Positions 16,826 to 25,798 of a stretch of 64,000 nt of DNA are shown piece after piece (position 1 is the first letter of the stretch; each line of letters opens with the position of its first letter). Where the stretch lies: positions 2,666,001 through 2,730,000 of the forward strand of contig NZ_FSRL01000001.1 of NCBI RefSeq assembly GCF_900142295.1, read 5' to 3'. The DNA comes from Vannielia litorea (GTDB lineage: Bacteria; Pseudomonadota; Alphaproteobacteria; Rhodobacterales; Rhodobacteraceae). Under the pieces are notes generated by a model that saw only the letters and a list, made by a program, of their open reading frames with translations, made no database searches and was not told where the DNA came from. The position numbers and the translations under genes were made by a program.

Positions 16826-19800
16826 ATGCCGAAGAGAACCGATATCAAGTCCATCATGATCATCGGCGCGGGGCCCATCGTCATCGGGCAGGCCTGCGAG
16901 TTCGATTATTCCGGTGCCCAGGCCTGCAAGGCGCTGCGCGAGGAGGGCTACCGGGTGATCCTGGTCAACTCCAACCCGGCCACCATCATGACCGACCCGG
17001 AGCTGGCCGACGCCACCTACATCGAGCCGATCACCCCCGAGATCGTGGCCAAGATCATCGAGAAGGAGCGGCCCGACGCGCTCTTGCCCACCATGGGCGG
17101 GCAGACCGGCCTCAACACCTCGCTGAAGCTCGAGGAAATGGGCGTGCTGGAGAAGTTCGGCGTGGAGATGATCGGCGCCAAGCGCGAGGCCATCGAGATG
17201 GCCGAGGACCGCAAGCTCTTTCGTGAGGCGATGGACCGGATCGGGCTGGAGAACCCCAAGGCCACCATCATCACCGCCCCCAAGAAGGCCAACGGCGCCC
17301 CCGACCTCGACGCGGGCGTGCAGCAGGCGCTGGCGGAGCTGGAGCACATCGGCCTGCCCGCGATCATTCGCCCCGCCTTCACCCTCGGCGGCACCGGCGG
17401 CGGCGTGGCCTACAACCGCGAGGACTACATCCACTACTGCCGCACCGGCATGGATGCCTCGCCGGTGAGCCAGATTCTCGTCGACGAATCCCTTCTGGGC
17501 TGGAAGGAGTTCGAGATGGAGGTGGTGCGCGACAAGGCCGACAACGCGATCATCATCTGCTCCATCGAGAACGTGGACCCGATGGGCGTGCACACCGGCG
17601 ACAGCATCACCGTGGCCCCTGCCCTCACCCTGACCGACAAGGAATACCAGATCATGCGCAACGGCTCGATTGCCGTGCTGCGCGAGATCGGGGTGGAGAC
17701 CGGCGGCTCCAACGTGCAGTGGGCGGTCAACCCCGCCGATGGCCGGATGGTGGTGATCGAGATGAACCCGCGGGTGTCGCGGAGTTCGGCGCTGGCCTCC
17801 AAGGCCACGGGCTTTCCCATCGCCAAGATCGCTGCCAAGCTCGCGGTGGGCTACACGCTGGACGAGCTGGACAACGACATCACCAAGGTGACGCCCGCCA
17901 GCTTCGAGCCGACCATCGATTACGTGGTCACCAAGATCCCGCGCTTTGCCTTCGAGAAGTTCCCCGGCGCCAAGCCCGACCTCACCACGGCGATGAAATC
18001 GGTGGGCGAGGCGATGAGCATCGGCCGGACCATCCATGAATCGCTGCAGAAGGCGCTGGCGAGCATGGAAACGGGCCTCACCGGCTTTGACGAGATCGAG
18101 ATTCCCGGTGCGCCGGACGTGGCCGCCGTGACCAAGGCGCTGGCCCAGAAGACCCCGGACCGGCTGCGGGTGATCGCCCAGGCCATGCGGCACGGGCTCT
18201 CGGACGACGACATCGGCGCGGCGACCCAGTTCGACCCCTGGTTCCTGGCCCGCATCCGCGAGATCGTGGAGGCCGAGGAGAAGCTGCGCAAGAACGGCCT
18301 GCCGATGGACGAGGCCGGGCTGCGCCACGTGAAGATGATGGGCTTTACCGATGCCCGCCTTGCCGCCCTCACCGGCCGCGACGAGGCCAACATTCGCCGC
18401 GCCCGGCTGAACCTGGGCGTGACGGCGGTGTTCAAGCGGATCGACACCTGCGGCGCCGAGTTCGAGGCGCAGACGCCCTACATGTACTCGACCTACGAGC
18501 ACCCGGCGATGGGCGAGGTGGAATGCGAGGCGCGGCCCTCGGGTGCCAAGAAGGTTGTGATCCTGGGCGGCGGGCCCAACCGGATCGGCCAGGGCATCGA
18601 ATTCGACTATTGCTGCTGTCACGCCTGCTTTGCACTCACCGGGCAGGGCTACGAGACGATCATGGTCAACTGCAACCCGGAGACGGTGAGCACCGATTAC
18701 GACACCTCCGACCGGCTCTACTTCGAGCCGCTGACCTTCGAGCACGTGATGGAGATCCTGCGGGTGGAGCAGGACGCGGGCACGCTGCACGGGGTCATCG
18801 TGCAGTTCGGCGGGCAGACGCCGCTGAAGCTGGCCAATGCGCTGGAGGCCGAGGGCATCCCGATTCTGGGCACCACGCCGGATGCGATCGACCTTGCCGA
18901 GGACCGCGAGCGGTTTCAGGACCTCGTCAACCGGCTCGGGCTCAAGCAGCCGAAGAACGGCATCGCCCATTCCGACGCCGAGGCGCTCGCCATTGCCGCC
19001 GACATCGGCTTTCCGCTGGTGATCCGCCCCTCCTACGTGCTGGGCGGCCGGGCGATGGAGATCGTCCGCGACATGGCGGGGCTGGAGCGCTACATCCGCG
19101 AGGCGGTGGTGGTTTCGGGCAAGAGCCCGGTGCTGCTCGACAGCTACCTCTCGGGCGCGACCGAGGTGGACGTCGACGCGCTTTGCGACGGCGAAAACGT
19201 GCATGTGGCGGGGATCATGCAGCACATCGAGGAGGCCGGCGTGCACTCGGGCGACAGTGCCTGCTCGCTGCCGCCCCATACCCTGCCCACCGAGGTGGTC
19301 GACCGGCTGATCGAACAGACCGAGGCGCTGGCGCTGGCGCTGCATGTCGTGGGCCTGATGAACGTGCAGTTCGCGGTGAAGCCCGACGAGACGGGCGAGA
19401 ACGAGATCTACCTCATCGAGGTGAACCCGCGCGCCTCGCGCACCGTGCCCTTCGTGGCCAAGGCCACCGACTCGGCCATTGCCTCCATCGCCGCCCGGCT
19501 GATGGCGGGCGAGAAGCTCTCGGACTTCCCGCAGGCCGCGCCGCATGTGCCGGTGGACGAGAACACGCCGATCCCGATGGGCGACCCGCTGAGCCTGGCC
19601 GATTTCCGCACGCCGTGGTTCTCGGTGAAGGAGGCGGTGCTGCCGTTCAACCGCTTCCCCGGCGTCGACACGCTGCTTGGCCCCGAGATGCGCTCGACCG
19701 GCGAGGTGATGGGCTGGGATCGGTCCTTCCCGCGCGCCTTTCTCAAGGCGCAGATGGGCGCGGGCACCCACCTGCCCAAGCCCGGCGCGGGCAAGGTGTT

Positions 19801-20179
19801 CCTGTCGATCAAGGAAGACGACAAGGGGCCGGTGCTGGTGGAGACCGCACAGGTGCTCACGGACCTCGGCTTTCCGCTCGTGGCGACGCGGGGCACGGCG
19901 AAATACCTCGCCGAGCATGGCATCGCGGCCGAGGTGGTGAACAAGGCCTACGAGGGCCGGCCGCATGTGGTGGACGCGATGAAGAACGGCGACATCTGCC
20001 TGGTGATGAACTCCACCGAGGGCGCGCAGTCGGTCGAGGACTCGCGCTCGATGCGGGCGGTGTGCCTGAGCGACCGGATCCCCTATTTCACCACGCTGGC
20101 CGCGAGCCACGCGGCGGCGCTGGCGATGAAGTCGCGCGACGAGGGCGAGCTGGTGGTGCGGTCGCTCCAGCAGGCGTGA
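16826..20179 (+). CDS. carB: carbamoyl-phosphate synthase large subunit
   Basis: 1117 residues. It forms carbamoyl phosphate from ammonia, bicarbonate and two ATP for arginine and pyrimidine synthesis, with CarA (not in this window) supplying ammonia from glutamine. The two homologous halves are visible: [21 protein letters not shown] at the start and [21 protein letters not shown] near residue 575, each opening an ATP-grasp unit, with a C-terminal MGS-like allosteric domain ([16 protein letters not shown]). I chose the ATG at 16826 (MPKRTDIKS), with GGGGA upstream; an ATG two codons earlier is possible. Confidence 0.97.
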   Translation: MPKRTDIKSIMIIGAGPIVIGQACEFDYSGAQACKALREEGYRVILVNSNPATIMTDPELADATYIEPITPEIVAKIIEKERPDALLPTMGGQTGLNTSLKLEEMGVLEKFGVEMIGAKREAIEMAEDRKLFREAMDRIGLENPKATIITAPKKANGAPDLDAGVQQALAELEHIGLPAIIRPAFTLGGTGGGVAYNREDYIHYCRTGMDASPVSQILVDESLLGWKEFEMEVVRDKADNAIIICSIENVDPMGVHTGDSITVAPALTLTDKEYQIMRNGSIAVLREIGVETGGSNVQWAVNPADGRMVVIEMNPRVSRSSALASKATGFPIAKIAAKLAVGYTLDELDNDITKVTPASFEPTIDYVVTKIPRFAFEKFPGAKPDLTTAMKSVGEAMSIGRTIHESLQKALASMETGLTGFDEIEIPGAPDVAAVTKALAQKTPDRLRVIAQAMRHGLSDDDIGAATQFDPWFLARIREIVEAEEKLRKNGLPMDEAGLRHVKMMGFTDARLAALTGRDEANIRRARLNLGVTAVFKRIDTCGAEFEAQTPYMYSTYEHPAMGEVECEARPSGAKKVVILGGGPNRIGQGIEFDYCCCHACFALTGQGYETIMVNCNPETVSTDYDTSDRLYFEPLTFEHVMEILRVEQDAGTLHGVIVQFGGQTPLKLANALEAEGIPILGTTPDAIDLAEDRERFQDLVNRLGLKQPKNGIAHSDAEALAIAADIGFPLVIRPSYVLGGRAMEIVRDMAGLERYIREAVVVSGKSPVLLDSYLSGATEVDVDALCDGENVHVAGIMQHIEEAGVHSGDSACSLPPHTLPTEVVDRLIEQTEALALALHVVGLMNVQFAVKPDETGENEIYLIEVNPRASRTVPFVAKATDSAIASIAARLMAGEKLSDFPQAAPHVPVDENTPIPMGDPLSLADFRTPWFSVKEAVLPFNRFPGVDTLLGPEMRSTGEVMGWDRSFPRAFLKAQMGAGTHLPKPGAGKVFLSIKEDDKGPVLVETAQVLTDLGFPLVATRGTAKYLAEHGIAAEVVNKAYEGRPHVVDAMKNGDICLVMNSTEGAQSVEDSRSMRAVCLSDRIPYFTTLAASHAAALAMKSRDEGELVVRSLQQA

Positions 20180-20191
20180 GGGCGGAGGGGG

Positions 20192-20590
20192 TCACACCCC
20201 CTCGGCGCTGTCGCCATACTCCGCCCGCCGCCGGGTCTTGAAGGCCAGTTTCTCGGGCCTCAGCACGTAGTCGTTGACGTCGGGGCCCTCGATGACCTTG
20301 GCGAGGCGCATGTGCATGAAGGCGCGCAGCACGCGGTTGATGCGGGGCTGGTAGCCGGGGCCGAGGCTGCGGAAGAACTTGAGCACGTCGGCATCGAGGT
20401 TGAGGGTGACGCGCTCGCGCCTGGGGTCGCGGCGGTCGTCGTCGTGCCAGATCTCGTGCCACTCGGGCGGGCAGCCGTTGATGTCCCACAGACGGTCGTG
20501 GATGTCGTGTTCGATCATCCGCAGCGCATCGACGCCATACATGAAGTGCTGGCGCTCGGTCTTGGTCATCTTCTCGGGATCGACAGGCAT
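20192..20590 (-). CDS. BrnA-like antitoxin-family protein, unpaired
   Basis: 132 residues. The C-terminal half has the BrnA signature: RERVTLNLDADVLKFFRSLG followed by GYQPRINRVLRAFM, a ribbon-helix-helix type DNA-binding fold in the BrnT-BrnA toxin-antitoxin pair. The N-terminal 60 residues (EKMTKTERQHFMYGVDALR) are an extra helical part not usual in classical BrnA. No BrnT-like RNase gene of ~90 residues is next to it on either side, so it is likely a stand-alone regulator. Start at 20590 (MPVDPEKM) has GGAG upstream. Convergent with carB. Confidence 0.72.
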   Translation of the reverse strand: MPVDPEKMTKTERQHFMYGVDALRMIEHDIHDRLWDINGCPPEWHEIWHDDDRRDPRRERVTLNLDADVLKFFRSLGPGYQPRINRVLRAFMHMRLAKVIEGPDVNDYVLRPEKLAFKTRRRAEYGDSAEGV

Positions 20591-20726
20591 GGCGCTCTCC
20601 TCGGCTCGGGCGCGGCCAGTCTGGGGCGAAAGGGTTAATGCGGCAGCGACGGGGCGTGCGGCGCGGTTGTCTGCGCGGGCGGGCTGTGGTTTTTGAGCGG
20701 CAAGGCACCGAGGGGACCGGAGGCAC

Positions 20727-21305
20727 ATGGCCAAGCTCTACTTTCACTACTCCACGATGAATGCCGGCAAGAGCACGATCCTGCTGCAGGCCTCGCACAA
20801 CTACCGCGAACGCGGGATGGAGACCTACCTGCTGAACGTGGCCTTCGACGACCGCGCGGGCGCCGGCACCATCGGCAGCCGGATCGGGCTGGAGGCGGCG
20901 GCGGATACCTTCACCGACAGCGAGGACCTCTACGACAAGATCGACGCGCGGCTGAAGGCGGGGCCCTGCGCCTGCGTCTTCATCGACGAGGCCCAGTTTC
21001 TGACGACGGAGCAGGTGTGGCAGCTCGCACGGGTGGTGGATGACCTCGGCGTGCCGATCATGTGCTACGGGCTCAGGGTGGATTTCAGGGGCGAGCTGTT
21101 TCCGGGCTCGGCGGCGCTGCTGGCGCTGGCCGACGAGATGCGCGAGGTGCGCACGATCTGCCATTGCGGCAAGAAGGCCACCATGGTGGTGCGGATGAGC
21201 GAGGACGGCGAGGTGCTGCGCGAGGGGGCGCAGGTGCAGATCGGCGGCAACGAGACCTATCTCAGCCTGTGCCGCCGCCATTGGCGCGAGGCCATGGGGC
21301 GCTGA
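20727..21305 (+). CDS. tdk: thymidine kinase
   Basis: 192 residues, the size of the bacterial type II (TK1-like) enzyme. It phosphorylates thymidine with ATP in the salvage pathway. Visible motifs are the P-loop TMNAGKST near residues 10-17, the VFIDEAQF stretch with the catalytic Glu/Asp near 88-96, YGLRVDFRGELFPGS, and a zinc-binding Cys pair (CHCGKKA) with a later Cys/His in SLCRRHW. GGAGG lies 5 nt before the ATG. Monocistronic, followed by two strong hairpins. Confidence 0.96.
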   Translation: MAKLYFHYSTMNAGKSTILLQASHNYRERGMETYLLNVAFDDRAGAGTIGSRIGLEAAADTFTDSEDLYDKIDARLKAGPCACVFIDEAQFLTTEQVWQLARVVDDLGVPIMCYGLRVDFRGELFPGSAALLALADEMREVRTICHCGKKATMVVRMSEDGEVLREGAQVQIGGNETYLSLCRRHWREAMGR

Positions 21306-21331
21306 CGCGGGGGGCTGTGCAAGGTGAGAGA

Positions 21332-21398
21332 TCCTCGGGTCAGACCCGAGGAGGACGGGGGTTCTGGCGGCGGGAGGTCCTCGGGTCAGGCCCGAGGA
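21332..21398. repeat. two copies of a GC palindrome (REP-like), likely bidirectional terminators
   Basis: TCCTCGGGT-CAG-ACCCGAGGA (21332-21352) is a perfect 9-bp stem with a 3-nt loop. TCCTCGGG-TCAGG-CCCGAGGA (21378-21398) has an 8-bp stem with almost the same sequence. Both lie between the convergent tdk and csaA genes. Near-identical units side by side resemble dispersed palindromic elements seen in other alphaproteobacteria. They could end transcription from both sides, though neither has a T-tract. Confidence 0.7.
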
Positions 21399-21414
21399 TG
21401 ACGGGCATGCTCCG

Positions 21415-21753
21415 TCAGAACATGCGCCCGCCGATGGGCACCGCCTGCCCGGGGCCGAGGAGGACGACCTCGCCGTTCTCGTCGGGAATGCCCAGCACCA
21501 GCGCCTCGGACATGAACGGCCCGATCTGGCGCGGCGGGAAGTTGACCACGCCGATCACCTGCCGCCCGACCAGCTCTTCGAGCGTGTAGTGCGCGGTGAT
21601 CTGGGCGGAGGATTTCTTGACGCCGATCTCGGCGCCATAGTCGACCCAGAGCTTGTAGGCGGGCTTGCGGGCCTCGGGAAAGGGCTCGGCGCGGGTGACG
21701 GTGCCGACGCGGATGTCGACCTTCAGGAAGTCGTCGAAGGTGATCTCGCTCAT
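21415..21753 (-). CDS. csaA: tRNA-binding protein CsaA
   Basis: 112 residues, a single OB-fold tRNA-binding domain as in CsaA and the tail of MetRS. Features are DFLKVDIRVGTVTRAEPFPEA at the start, the AQITAHY strand and NFPPRQIGPFMSEALVLG, which forms the tRNA-binding face. CsaA from Bacillus has export-chaperone activity, but in proteobacteria its role is unclear. Its start overlaps the proC stop by ATGA, so it is translated after proC. Confidence 0.92.
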   Translation of the reverse strand: MSEITFDDFLKVDIRVGTVTRAEPFPEARKPAYKLWVDYGAEIGVKKSSAQITAHYTLEELVGRQVIGVVNFPPRQIGPFMSEALVLGIPDENGEVVLLGPGQAVPIGGRMF

Positions 21754-22547
21754 GCGCGCAGCTCCTTTGCTCGGTTGGTGGCGGCCTCGACCGTGCGGCG
21801 CATCAGGTCGGGCAGTTCGGGCATCAGCACCTCCAGCCCGGCCTGGGTGGTGCCGTTGGGGGAGGTGACGTTGATGCGGAGTTGTTCGGCCGTCGCGTCC
21901 TCCTGGTGGGCCAGCTCCCCTGCCCCGCAGACGGTGGCGCGGGCCAGCGTCATGGCGAGGTCGGGGGCGAGGCCTTGCGCCTCGCCCGCCTGGGCCAGCG
22001 CCTCGATCATGTGGAACACATAGGCCGGGCCGGAGCCGGAGACGCCGGTGACCGCGTCGATCTGGTCTTCATGGTCGAGCCGCACGACCTCGCCGACGGC
22101 GGAGAGCAGGGCGCAGGCCATGTCGAGCTGTTCGGGCGTGACCGCGCTGTTGCCGATGACGGCAGAGATGCCGCGGCCCACGGCGGCGGGGGTGTTGGGC
22201 ATGGCGCGGACCACGGGCACAGCGCCAAGGGCTGCCTCGAAGGCGGCGATGGGGGTGCCGGCGGCGATGGAGACGAAGGTGGTGGCCGGGCCGAGGGCTT
22301 TCAGCGCCGGGAGCGCATCGCCCATCATCTGCGGCTTCACGGCGATGATCGCCACGGCGGGGCTTTGGGGCAGCGCGGTGTTGACGCGCACGCCGGCCTG
22401 GGCCTTCAGCCAGTCGGAGGGGTGCGGGTCGAGCACGGTGACGGCCTCGGGTTTCAGCCCGCGCGCCAGCCATCCGGCGAGCATCGCCCCGCCCATCTTG
22501 CCACAGCCCAGGAGCACCAGCCCGCGTGCGTTGAGTTCATCCATCAT
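21750..22547 (-). CDS. proC: pyrroline-5-carboxylate reductase
   Basis: 265 residues, standard length. It performs the last step of proline synthesis, reducing pyrroline-5-carboxylate with NAD(P)H. The Rossmann motif LLGCGKMGGAMLAGW is at residues 12-26, VKPQMM follows near 90-96, RAMPNTPAAVGRG near 115, and the ProC signature SGSGPAYVF near 170. Two ATGs stand in a row at the start; the first, at 22547, has GAGG 8 nt upstream. csaA follows with a 4-nt overlap. Confidence 0.95.
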   Translation of the reverse strand: MMDELNARGLVLLGCGKMGGAMLAGWLARGLKPEAVTVLDPHPSDWLKAQAGVRVNTALPQSPAVAIIAVKPQMMGDALPALKALGPATTFVSIAAGTPIAAFEAALGAVPVVRAMPNTPAAVGRGISAVIGNSAVTPEQLDMACALLSAVGEVVRLDHEDQIDAVTGVSGSGPAYVFHMIEALAQAGEAQGLAPDLAMTLARATVCGAGELAHQEDATAEQLRINVTSPNGTTQAGLEVLMPELPDLMRRTVEAATNRAKELRA

Positions 22548-22629
22548 GGTTTCGGCCTCACTTGAATGCCGGGCGAGACTACTGCGAGGCGGCGGGGGTG
22601 CAACCCGAATTGGGGCCCGACAAACAGAC

Positions 22630-22659
22630 AGCGGGCGCCCCGTGGGGGGAGCGCCCGCT
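22630..22659 (-). terminator. intrinsic terminator candidate after the YbjN gene
   Basis: AGCGGGCG and CGCCCGCT form a perfect 8-bp stem around a 14-nt loop, 26 bp after the YbjN stop on the minus strand. The following bases on that strand are moderately T-rich (TGTCTGTTTG). Confidence 0.5.
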
Positions 22660-22685
22660 GCGTGGGAGTCCTGCGGTGACGCGGG

Positions 22686-23189
22686 TCAGGCCCGGCCGTA
22701 GGCCTCGGCAATGGCAACCTGCATGGCGTCCTTGGCGGTGCGGTCGCCCCAGACCACCAGCTGCATCGCAGGGTAGAAGCGCTCGGCCGCCGAGACCGCC
22801 GCGCCGATCAGCTTGTCGATCTGCTCGGGGTGGGCCATCTGGCCGCCGCCCATGACCAGGCCGTAGCGGTAGACCATGAGCTTCTGCTCGGCCCAGTAGG
22901 TGAAGGCCCCGGCCCAGCACATGTCGTTGACCGAGTTCAGCACCTCGTAGAGGGCGCCGTGCTTGTCTTCGGGGGGCTCCATCTCGAAGGTGCAGATGAG
23001 GCGCAGGGTCTCGTCGTAGCCCGACCAGGCGAGGGTGATCGAGTAGGTTCGCCACTGCCCTTCGACCGCCATGGCGATCTGGTCGTCCGCGATGCGGTCG
23101 AAATCCCAGTCGTGGTGCTCCGCCAGCGTCTCGACGATGTCGATCGGGTGGAGATCCTCGGATTCAAAATAGGATTCTGAGAGTGACAT
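22686..23189 (-). CDS. YbjN domain-containing protein
   Basis: 167 residues. The sequence fits the YbjN family (type III secretion chaperone-like fold): an N-terminal IDIVETLAEHHDWDFDRI, a central RLICTFEMEPPEDK and a C-terminal helical part with WAEQKLMVYRYGLV. In alphaproteobacteria these proteins are common and conserved but have no settled function; in E. coli YbjN affects motility and stress responses. I use the ATG at 23189 (MSLSESYF), with AGGGG upstream. A longer reading has no similarity. A hairpin with the character of a terminator follows. Confidence 0.87.
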   Translation of the reverse strand: MSLSESYFESEDLHPIDIVETLAEHHDWDFDRIADDQIAMAVEGQWRTYSITLAWSGYDETLRLICTFEMEPPEDKHGALYEVLNSVNDMCWAGAFTYWAEQKLMVYRYGLVMGGGQMAHPEQIDKLIGAAVSAAERFYPAMQLVVWGDRTAKDAMQVAIAEAYGRA

Positions 23190-23410
23190 GCCCGGCCCCT
23201 TCTGTGTTCGTTCCGCTGGCTCTGCGGCCGCCAGAACTTGTTGCCTGCTCCAAGGGCAGTGGGTTTGGCACCGGCCCTTACAAGATATGGTGCGCGTGAA
23301 GGCGGGCGTGTGTAAAGCCAAATCTTGCGGCACAAGGCAATAACTTGTGGACAACTCCAAGGCAGCCACGAAATACGGCGGGTCCGGCAGGGCCAGCCAG
23401 GCCGCGCGGA

Positions 23411-23436
23411 CGAAAACGGCGCCCGAGGGGGCGCCG
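23411..23436 (-). terminator. intrinsic terminator of the UbiK gene
   Basis: CGGCGCCC / GGGCGCCG is a perfect 8-bp stem with a 4-nt loop, 23 bp after the UbiK stop, and is followed on the minus strand by TTTT. The 270 bp between the UbiK stop and the YbjN start hold this element and otherwise only promoter-like sequence. Confidence 0.75.
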
Positions 23437-23459
23437 CGCGATCTGCCAGCGGGGGCGGG

Positions 23460-23708
23460 TTACTTGGAGGCGACGGCCTCCAGCGCGTCGAGCCGGGCCT
23501 TGAGGGCCTCGTTCTCCTCGCGGGCCTTCTGGGCCATGGCGCGCACCGCGTCGAACTCCTCGCGGGTCACGAAGTCGCGGTCGACGAGCCATCGGTCCAT
23601 CCAGCCGCGCAGCGCCGTTTCGGCCTCGTCCTTTGCACCCTGGGCCACACCCATGGCGTTGGTCATCAGTTGGGACAGGTCGTCGAACAGCTTGTTGCGG
23701 GTTTGCAT
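23460..23708 (-). CDS. ubiK: ubiquinone biosynthesis accessory factor UbiK family (BMFP)
   Basis: 82 residues. It has the BMFP/UbiK layout: a short N-terminal amphipathic segment (NKLFDDLSQLMTNAMG) that binds membrane, a linker, then a long C-terminal coiled coil (FDAVRAMAQKAREENEALKARLDALE). In E. coli UbiK binds UbiJ and helps late steps of aerobic ubiquinone synthesis; in alphaproteobacteria it is usually the only recognisable member. Strong GGAGG 5 nt before the ATG at 23708. Divergent from lgt, and followed by a good terminator. Confidence 0.88.
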   Translation of the reverse strand: MQTRNKLFDDLSQLMTNAMGVAQGAKDEAETALRGWMDRWLVDRDFVTREEFDAVRAMAQKAREENEALKARLDALEAVASK

Positions 23709-23809
23709 GGGGCCTCCTTGGGCGTGGGTCGCACCTGCCGCCGCATATGGGCTTTCGGGGGCGGATTTGCAAGGTTGACACCGCCCGGCCCGCGCGGCCA
23801 ATTGCGCCC

Positions 23810-24739
23810 ATGCAGGCGCTCATCCCCTTCCCCGACATCGACCCGGCGATCTTTACCATCGGCCTCTTCGGCATGGAGTTTTCGCTGCGCTGGTATGCGC
23901 TGGCCTATATCGCGGGGATTCTCGCGGGCTGGCGGATCGGGGTGACGCTGGCGGGCAAGGCGCGGCTCTGGCCGGGCGACAAGGTGCCGATGAGCCGGGA
24001 CCAGGGCGACGACATGCTGACCTGGATCGTGCTGGGCATCATTCTGGGCGGCCGGCTGGGCTATGTGCTGTTCTACAAGCCTGCCTATTACTGGGCCAAC
24101 CCGGCCGAGATCATCCGGCTCTGGGATGGCGGCATGGCGTTTCACGGCGGGCTGCTGGGCGTGGTGATCGGGGTCTGGATCTTTTGCGCGCGCAACGCGA
24201 TCTCGAAGATCAACATCGCCGACCTGCTCGCCGTCTGCGTGCCGCCGGGGCTGTTCTTTGGCCGCATCGCCAACTTCATCAACGCCGAGCTCTACGGCCG
24301 CCCGACCGATGTGGCCTGGGGCGTGAAGTTTCCGTCGATGTGCTTCGACCCGATCCGGCAAGGCTGCGCGGTGGCGGGCGAGTGGTTTTATACCGGGGCG
24401 GAGGTGGCGCGGCATCCGAGCCAGCTCTACGAGGCGGGGCTCGAAGGCCTGCTGCTGGGCGCGATCGTGCTGGTCATGGCGCTCAAGGGCAGCTTCAAGG
24501 TGCCGGGGCTGACGGTGGGCGTGTTCTTTGCCGGCTACGGCATTTCGCGATTCATCGTGGAGTTCTACCGGCTGGCGGACGCGCAGTTCATGACGCCTGA
24601 CAACCCGGCGGGCCACGTCATGCGGATCGGCGAATGGGGCATCACCAAGGGTCAGCAATTGAGCCTGCCGATGGTGGCGCTGGGGCTCGGGCTGATCCTG
24701 TATGCGCTGCTGCGCAGGCGGCGCGCCGCGGCGGCATGA
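23810..24739 (+). CDS. lgt: phosphatidylglycerol-prolipoprotein diacylglyceryl transferase
   Basis: 309 residues with about seven membrane helices. It attaches a diacylglyceryl group from phosphatidylglycerol to the lipobox Cys of prolipoproteins, the first step of lipoprotein maturation in the inner membrane. The Lgt signature GRIANFINAELYGRPTD lies near residues 150-166, with MAFHGGLLG near 108 carrying the essential His, and RHPSQLYEAGLEG near 205. I chose ATG 23810 (MQALIPFPDIDP), as in relatives. The stop overlaps the next gene by ATGA. Confidence 0.96.
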   Translation: MQALIPFPDIDPAIFTIGLFGMEFSLRWYALAYIAGILAGWRIGVTLAGKARLWPGDKVPMSRDQGDDMLTWIVLGIILGGRLGYVLFYKPAYYWANPAEIIRLWDGGMAFHGGLLGVVIGVWIFCARNAISKINIADLLAVCVPPGLFFGRIANFINAELYGRPTDVAWGVKFPSMCFDPIRQGCAVAGEWFYTGAEVARHPSQLYEAGLEGLLLGAIVLVMALKGSFKVPGLTVGVFFAGYGISRFIVEFYRLADAQFMTPDNPAGHVMRIGEWGITKGQQLSLPMVALGLGLILYALLRRRRAAAA

Positions 24740-25794
24740 CCGGGCTTGTCGCGCGGCTGAAGGCGCGGATCGCGGCGGAGGGGCCGATGCGCATGGATGC
24801 CTACATGGCCGCCTGCCTGACCGACCCCGACCATGGCTACTACGTGACCCGCGACCCGCTGGGCGCGGGCGGCGACTTCATCACCGCGCCGGAAATCTCG
24901 CAGATGTTCGGAGAGCTGATCGGGCTCTGGCTGGCGCAGGTCTGGACAGACCAGGGCGCGCCGGGGCGGTTCGTGCTGGCCGAGCTGGGGCCGGGACGGG
25001 GCACGCTGATGGCCGATGCGCTGCGCGCGGCGGCGCGGGTGCCGGGGTTCGCGGAGGCGGCGCAGCTGGTGCTGGTGGAGGCCTCTCCGGCGCTGACGGC
25101 GGTGCAGGCGGAGACCCTGCGGGGCCACGGCCCGCGCTGGGTGGAGCGGGTGGAGGCCCTGCCGGAGGGGCCGCTCTACCTGGTGGCCAACGAGTTTTTC
25201 GACGCGCTGCCGGTGCGGCAGTTCATCCGGGTGGAGGAGGGCTGGCACGAGCGCTGCGTGGGGCTGGAGGGCGACGGCCTCGGCCTTGCCACGCGGCCCG
25301 TGGAGGCGCCGGAGCTGGCCTATCGGCTGGGCGACACGGCGCCGGGCGACTTGGTGGAGACCTGCGCGGCGGCGGCGGCGATCGCGGGCGAGATCGGCGC
25401 GCGGCTGGCGCGGCACCGGGCGGGGGTGGCGCTGATCGTGGATTACGGCGAGGTGCTCTCGAAGGGCGACACGGTGCAGGCGGTGCAGGCCCATGCGCCG
25501 GTGGGCGTGCTCGACACGCCGGGCGAGGCCGACCTGACGGCGCATGTGGACTTCGGCGCGCTGGCGGCGGCGCGGGGGCCGGCGGAGGCCGCACCGCTAA
25601 CGCCGCAGGGGGTGTGGCTGGAGCGGCTGGGGATCACCGCGCGGGCGCAGGCGCTGGCGGCGCGGCTCGAGGGCGAGGCCCTGAGCCAGCACATCGCCGC
25701 CCATCGCCGCTTGACCCACCCCGAGGAAATGGGGAGGCTCTTCAAGTGTCTTGCCCTTCATCCCTCCAACACGGCAACGCCGCCCGGTTTTTGA
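24736..25794 (+). CDS. class I SAM-dependent methyltransferase, MidA/NDUFAF7 family
   Basis: 352 residues. It belongs to the COG1565 family whose eukaryotic member NDUFAF7/MidA dimethylates an Arg of the complex I subunit NDUFS2. The family features are DPDHGYYVTRDPLGAGGDFITAPEISQMFGE near the start, LAELGPGRGTLMAD (SAM motif I) near residue 82, and NEFFDALPVRQF near 150. In rhodobacteria it is regularly encoded after lgt, as here with a 4-nt overlap, and before the YfiH gene. A role in complex I assembly is inferred from the eukaryotic relative. Confidence 0.9.
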   Translation: MTGLVARLKARIAAEGPMRMDAYMAACLTDPDHGYYVTRDPLGAGGDFITAPEISQMFGELIGLWLAQVWTDQGAPGRFVLAELGPGRGTLMADALRAAARVPGFAEAAQLVLVEASPALTAVQAETLRGHGPRWVERVEALPEGPLYLVANEFFDALPVRQFIRVEEGWHERCVGLEGDGLGLATRPVEAPELAYRLGDTAPGDLVETCAAAAAIAGEIGARLARHRAGVALIVDYGEVLSKGDTVQAVQAHAPVGVLDTPGEADLTAHVDFGALAAARGPAEAAPLTPQGVWLERLGITARAQALAARLEGEALSQHIAAHRRLTHPEEMGRLFKCLALHPSNTATPPGF

Positions 25795-25798
25795 CCAA

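Noticed and set aside
16691..20110. A reading frame of 1139 codons on the strand opposite carB
   Set aside because: It lies exactly over a certain gene, has the His/Gly/Arg-rich composition of antisense frames in GC-rich DNA, and no motif or ribosome binding site.
20192..21305. BrnT-BrnA toxin-antitoxin operon
   Set aside because: Only the BrnA-like half exists; the neighbours are carB and thymidine kinase.
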